From NCBI GenBank assembly GCA_026119935.1, contig JALRMH010000004.1, forward strand, positions 496,001 to 560,000: 64,000 nt of DNA. The letters run 5' to 3'. This document shows, piece by piece, positions 59,311 through 64,000 of this stretch. Under the pieces are notes generated by a model. The model saw only the letters and a list, made by a program, of their open reading frames with translations. It was not told the DNA's origin and ran no database searches. Numbering within the stretch: the stretch's first letter is position 1; the number at the start of each line of letters is the position of its first letter. The stretch is from Endothia cerciana (taxonomy: Eukaryota > Ascomycota > Sordariomycetes > Diaporthales > Cryphonectriaceae). The translations under genes were made by a program, and so were the position numbers.

Positions 59311-59742
59311 CAGGTGTACGGTTCGCAGGCTGATCGCGAGCCTGCTGGTCCTGTCAACGCTCAACCTACACGTCTTACGCAGGACGCTCTGGCCCAGCCT
59401 CAGGAACAGCAGCAGGACATCGTGCGTGGTACTATGCCCAACGCTTGGAGCAACGTGACGTCCATCACGCACTCGCACCTTGCGGAACTCAACAGGCAGA
59501 TAAACAGCAAATACCCCGCCATGTCTCCATCTACGGCCGGTAAGGACGTCCATGCTCAGCGTCAGCAACACCTCGGAGCGCCCGCGGCGAAGGGCAGCAC
59601 GGCCCGGAGTGCACCACCGGGCGCCTTCGATCGTCGTGTCCCGCAACGGCAGGCCCAGAAGGCCCCACAGCTGCAGCAGAGCAGCGAGAGCGCTGGCGAA
59701 GACCTGACGGCCGACGCACTCACGATGTTCGATATCCAGTAG
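59311..59742 (+). other. In-frame extension after the zinc-finger UAG
   Basis: These 143 codons plus a TAG stop are in the same frame as the preceding exon and start immediately after the UAG. They have no ATG of note at the beginning (QVYGSQADREPAGP..), so they are not an obvious separate gene. The sequence is hydrophilic with NAWSNVTSITHSHLAELNRQI, Gln/Ala-rich disorder and DALTMFDIQ at the end. C/G-ending codons predominate as in the upstream exons. Confidence 0.5.
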
Positions 59743-60306
59743 GCCAGGGCGGGCGGGTTATGGGGTGCCCAGAAGCAGCGGGCTGATGAGGGTGGTGATG
59801 CTGTGTTCACCGTGGACCGCAGCGATTAGAATCAAAGGTCAGCTCTGGGGCCTCTACAGTAGCAGGGCGAGGAGATGATCGACTCGCAAGCTGACTGGTC
59901 GGGGAAAGGCCACCTGGGCACCTCGGAGCATTTTTCGTTGTCTGTTTCCCATGTCCCTCTGCCAGGGGTGTATAGCGATATAGTAGTCGCTGTCGTTAGG
60001 CAGACACTTGTCGAGTAGTGGTGCTATCCTGTTTTAGAGACAGCGCGCGGCTGTGAGGCCCAGTATGATCGAGATCATGACGGGAGTCCATAAATATATC
60101 ATATTCCTCCATGCAATGGCGGCTAGGAATGTTCATCTCGTGCAGGTGATGAGCGCGGCGCAGTGTATCTCGGTCATTAAACCCGGTAGCTTGCCACACG
60201 CCGCTGCCGGGTTCGATTCCTCTCGTGTTTTGCAATGCCGTCTGGGAGACATCAGGGACTGGGTGCGTGTGTATCATGGTGGGCTGTGGCTGGGTGTCCG
60301 AGCTCC
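59743..60306. other. Intergenic region between zinc-finger and NACHT/TPR genes
   Basis: This 564-bp space lies between converging genes. It contains GGGTTCGATTCC at about 60207, which looks like a tRNA B box, but no cloverleaf could be drawn around it. Confidence 0.4.
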
Positions 60307-63300
60307 CTATGCCGGCTGAGCCAATGTCGGCTGCCTCCCCAGCCTCTCCATCTCCTCAGTAAGAACCCACTCTCTTTCCAGCGACCTCTTCCATGCCTCC
60401 GCCATGACTTCCTGTCCCTCTTTATCATCGGCATAGCAAATCTCCAGAACCCTCTCATCATGCTCCAAAGCCCTCACGCCACTAGGGATTCGTGCAGTCT
60501 CCGCCCGGAACCCGACGTAAAAGTCCCCGCCGAGCGGCGGCATCTTCAGCCACTTATGCCTGGCGCTACATGCCATGATCCTTACACAGGGGTCGCTCTC
60601 CCGCAGTCGCCCGAAACAGTCCTCACAAAAGTCTCGGTCCGAGTAGTAGATGCAGTGATAGAACACACTGCCGAAATTATAGTGGTTCTCGCAGTGCTTG
60701 CCGTCCGGGGTGCGGCCGTCGCAGGTCTAGTGCTATTGGAAGGCGGCGACGGGGTTGATCTCGGGGCTGTGCTCTTGCTGCAGGTCGGCTAGGCGGTCGT
60801 GGAGGAGACGGCGCGCGGTGGCAGTGTGGAGGCCTGGCACGGCTGGTTCGCCTTCGCCACGGCCCTCGGATGTCTTGGCCCCGCCGTGACTATCGTCCTC
60901 CGTTTTGGAATCCGTCTCGGTGGTCCCCAGGAGAGAGTGGGCATAGGCCTTGGCAGCTTTGATGCGTTGGACTTGCTGTGAAGCGTCGGGGACCTGGGTC
61001 TTGGCCACCTGGACAATTTCCTTGGCCAGCTTGGCCATCGTTTCTAACAACTGTTGCTTATCCACGCCGTCGGCATCCACAACCTTCTTGGCGTCGAAGC
61101 ACAGCGACTCGGTCACGAGATCCGGCTGCCCTAACAGAGATAGAGCAACGGCCGCATTCTTCCGGTCACCGTACTGCAGCATCGTCCTGTACATTGCAAA
61201 GAAGCCAGAGCCGTCATTCTCGGGCACATCGTCTCCCAGGATCTGCAGAGCGCGTACAACGTGCCGAGAAAACCGGGGCGGGTCGCTGTAGTATTCGCTG
61301 CGGCCGGCCTCGCCCAGCTGGGATAGTATATCGACGTGGTCCAGGCTCTGCTCGTCCATCATCCTCTGGAAGTAGTGTTTAGCCAGCTCCGCGGTGGCAT
61401 CGTTCCGCACGACAAAGGCATTGCGACCGCCAATGTCGGAGAGCTGTTTTCTGCAATCCTCCCAGAGCTTCAGGGCCTCACTATGATCCTCAGCGCCTCC
61501 AGTCAAGGCGTTGTACGGGTACGCCGCGACGCCCCTGTAGTAAAGGAGCACACCACGGGCTTCGTTCTCGGCGAAGTGGTCGTCTGTTGACATCTCGGCG
61601 CCCTGGCCCTTGTCCCGTGCGGGGCTCTCAGTCGCCGTCTCCATGGCACGCACGAGGCCTTGGAGTAGATCCGGATCCCCCTTTGCCACGGCGAGTATCC
61701 CCGAGACAACAGCATCACAGTCATCATCCCGTGCAACCATCTTCCAAATGGCAGCCATACCTCCATCTTCGCCGTTCTGGGCCAGTGTACTCTGCAGCCA
61801 CTTTCTCGTCTCCTCTGCGTCTTGGCGTCTCAATCTCGCCTTCAGATACCCCAGTTGGCCCTTCCTCCTCTGGTCCGCATCCCCGGTCTCGTTCGCAAAC
61901 GTGTAATGGTCTGCTGCCTTCTGCATATCTGCCGCCTCGGTGGCGTACTCGCTCAGCAGTAAATGCAGATCCACGGTATCCTTCATCTCCGGCTTAGGCG
62001 CGGCATCCTTCCGTTCTGCCGCTTCTAGCGCCAGTTCTACCTGCGCAATGGCATCCAGAACCCGGGCCTGGCCATAATTCGTTTCCCCCGATCCGCGGTG
62101 GCATAGCCAGCTGGGGTTCGCCTTTTCAAGAGTGCGTTCGTAGAGGGACAGGACGGTATCAGCTTCGCTACCACGCGAGAGTGCTGCTTCGGCTAGGCGC
62201 TCATACCAGAGGGAGTCGAGGTCCGCGTCCGCCAGTCCATGCCAGTCCCGGCACCAGGCGCTCACATGATCCCAATCAACCTCGCTGGTGTCGCTGACAG
62301 GGAAGCTGGATGAGCTTGCATCGTCGGCTTCGGCGTCGAAGCCTGGTCGAGATAGTCCGTTGTCCTGTCCCCAGCGAAGTATCAGCGCGGTCCTACAGCA
62401 CGGTTGTTCCTGATTGGGTTGTGGCCCAGAATGAGTGGCCCAGAGAGGTAAGTCACGACAAGACTCACCGCAAGGATAAAATTCTCAACCCAATTGAAAG
62501 CCAATTGCCGAGTCCCTCAGCCAAGTTTGCATATCCTGCATATCCTCTACCGTCCACAATGTCTGCTCAAAGGTTGCCCTATGGCGCCTGAGCGCCTCTG
62601 ATCTTCAAACAGCTTGTACAAATTGCATCCCATCTCGAGCTGTTCAACCGGTTTCAGAGAACCTCTGCCCTCGTCCTCGAGCTGGCGGAGGGCGCGTAAA
62701 TAGTCCGGCAGCCAGCAGACGAGATAATTCCCAATCTCCTTGGTCTCGTCCTTGGGGCCCTCACTAAGGAAGTCGAACGCCCGCGTCACGATGGTATGAT
62801 GCGCCTCGAAGTCGTCCACAGCAATAGCGGCCAGGCTGCTATGAGTGTTGGACGCGGCGTCGAACTCAAAGTTGAACTTGCCCCGGATCGTCTTTTGCGC
62901 AAGGTCCCAGAAGAAGTGCCCACAGAGCTCCTGGTCCACATTGTTGATGGTGATAGTCATGCTGATGTTGGTTTGCTCTTCGGAGTGAGACAGCTTGCTG
63001 GAGTTGTCTCTTTCGTTCCGGAGGATGTCGATGATGTCGGATAGCTTATAGACGTAGTTGCCCTCAATCCTGAGAACGGCTGAGTACTTGTTCTTGATGA
63101 TGTCCTGCAGGGGCGAAAGGGACTCTGTGCCTGAATACAGGTACTTTGTGCTGATGGTTAGCCTGCGGGATAGGTCGGCCCGGCCTCTAAAGAGCAGGAC
63201 TCACCATGGCAGCCTCCAGCTTACTCAAGCTCATGTATTCGCAGCCAAAGACCACCCATTTTAGAAGCTCATTGAGCTCACTGATCTCTTTTAGGGTCAA

Positions 63301-64000
63301 CGACCGCTGCAGGCTCTTAATGGCCACCTCGTGGCTGCTCAGCCGTTGGTCCAGTATGCGGTCTAGCTCCTCGACCGTCGTGCGCGTGCTCAGCAGGCGA
63401 AGAACGTCGTCCAGGTCAAACTGCAGTTAGGAATAACTCCCCCCTGACTTCTGCGGCAGCTTCTCGACGATCTTGCCCAATGCTCTCTGCTGGACCGACT
63501 CGGGCTTCGTATGCTGCAACATGCCTTCCCCGCTCAGCTTCTCCTTGATATAAATCTGCATATCGGCTCATTATACTTCTCCATATTGATCCGCAGTGGG
63601 CTCCCGACAGCCGGGACCTTGCCAAGCGTATCGTCTGTCCCGCTCGCCAGCACGCGCACATTTCTCGCCGAGTTCTCGGCCAGCTTTGGGCTGAAGATAA
63701 ACTCGAGAAATTCCTCGGCCTGCTTGTTGGGCAGGTTCTCGAGCCCGTCAAAAACAAGGTAGTACGTGGCGCCCGACCCGGACGTCCCTATTTTCAGCTC
63801 CGCCCACAGGCTCTCTAAGCTCGCCGAGCTGCGGAGCACGGTGGTGCCCGCGCCGCATGCCTTGCCCAGCACTTTCCGCACCGTGGCGTCGACTCTCGCG
63901 ATCTGGAAGGCCATGTACTTCAGGGCCGATCGCACGGGGCTCTTCTCGTCGTCAGATTTCTTGATGCTGGCGAGGAAGAAGTAGTGCGCCACGTATGTGC
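60307..64000 (-). pseudogene. Broken NACHT/TPR-type (STAND) gene, 5' part outside the window
   Basis: Minus-strand segments read in order like one large fungal NACHT-type protein: a C-terminal part of the NACHT domain (AHYFFLAS, ATYYLVFDGLENLPNKQ, VRVLASGTDDT), a helical linker (SELNELLKWVVFGCEYMSLSKLEAAM), a spliced segment (intron 63204-63144) leading to YSGTESLSPLQDIIKNKYSAVL, a TPR-like region (MSAWCRDW..QHSPEINPVAAFQ), and a Cys-rich end (TCDGRTPDGKHCEN, DRDFCEDCFGRL). The frame breaks repeatedly: a one-base loss near 63564 (NEP/MQIYIKEK), TAA at 63429-63427, another frame change near 62584, and TAG codons at 60735-60733 and 60729-60727. Family members are NLR-like sensors, some acting in non-self recognition. 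With this many lesions it is most likely a pseudogene; sequencing error cannot be excluded. Confidence 0.75.

Noticed and set aside
60160..60240. Possible tRNA gene (GGGTTCGATTCC B-box-like motif)
   Set aside because: The T-arm stem does not pair, and no matching acceptor or anticodon stem could be drawn.
1..64000. CRISPR arrays, prokaryotic operons, IS elements
   Set aside because: None seen; spliceosomal introns and gene content are clearly those of a filamentous fungus.

Overview
The window looks like nuclear DNA of a filamentous ascomycete (Pezizomycotina, most likely a Sordariomycete). It has single-gene transcription units on both strands, short introns (mostly 50-130 nt) with GT..AG ends and CTAAC/CTGAC-like branch sites, compact intergenic spaces around housekeeping genes, and a partial NACHT/TPR-type gene at the right edge. 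No tRNA, rRNA, CRISPR array or intact transposon was recognised. Exon joins were worked out by eye and checked for frame, so total lengths divide by three, but no alignment or RNA evidence was available.

Layout. 0.7-2.9 kb: DED1-type RNA helicase (+). 4.3-5.3 kb: UreF (-). 5.7-7.6 kb: Cut12-domain spindle pole body protein (-), divergent from GCN2 eIF2-alpha kinase (+, 8.3-13.3 kb). 14.6-15.9 kb: splicing factor Cwc2 (-), divergent from the DRG2/Rbg2 GTPase (+, 16.6-17.9 kb). 18.35-18.85 kb: Spo12-family protein (-). 19-26.7 kb: a gene-poor stretch holding a nine-exon membrane protein gene (-). 26.7-28.4 kb: acyl-CoA dehydrogenase (-), divergent from TAF5 (+, 29.2-33.4 kb), whose first intron is 1.8 kb and contains a long ORF. 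34.3-36.3 kb: Vps5 sorting nexin (+). 36.6-37.3 kb: mitoribosomal bL31m (-). 37.7-38.6 kb: flavin-reductase-like protein (+). 38.6-43.5 kb: a gap. 43.5-45.4 kb: MUB1/SamB-type MYND protein (+). 46.6-48.1 kb: EBP2 (-). 48.75-49.6 kb: small MYND protein (-). 50.8-52.3 kb: MOD5 tRNA isopentenyltransferase (-), divergent from SEC61 alpha (+, 52.9-54.5 kb). 55.2-56.3 kb: UBC6-type E2 (-). 57.8-59.3 or 59.7 kb: C2H2 zinc-finger gene (+) with an in-frame UAG. 60.3-64 kb: broken NACHT/TPR gene (-), running off the window.

The genes share no single pathway. Many serve gene expression and protein handling: translation initiation and its control (DED1, GCN2, DRG2), tRNA modification (MOD5), ribosome making (EBP2, bL31m), splicing and transcription (Cwc2, TAF5), and ER entry and ERAD (SEC61, UBC6).

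Most worth a second look: (1) the in-frame UAG at 59308-59310 followed by 143 open codons, a candidate for stop-codon recoding or A-to-I mRNA editing; (2) the 1.8-kb TAF5 intron with an in-frame ORF that could be an alternative first exon; (3) the decayed NACHT/TPR gene with two UAGs six bases apart; (4) two probable GC-AG introns; (5) upstream ORFs before GCN2.
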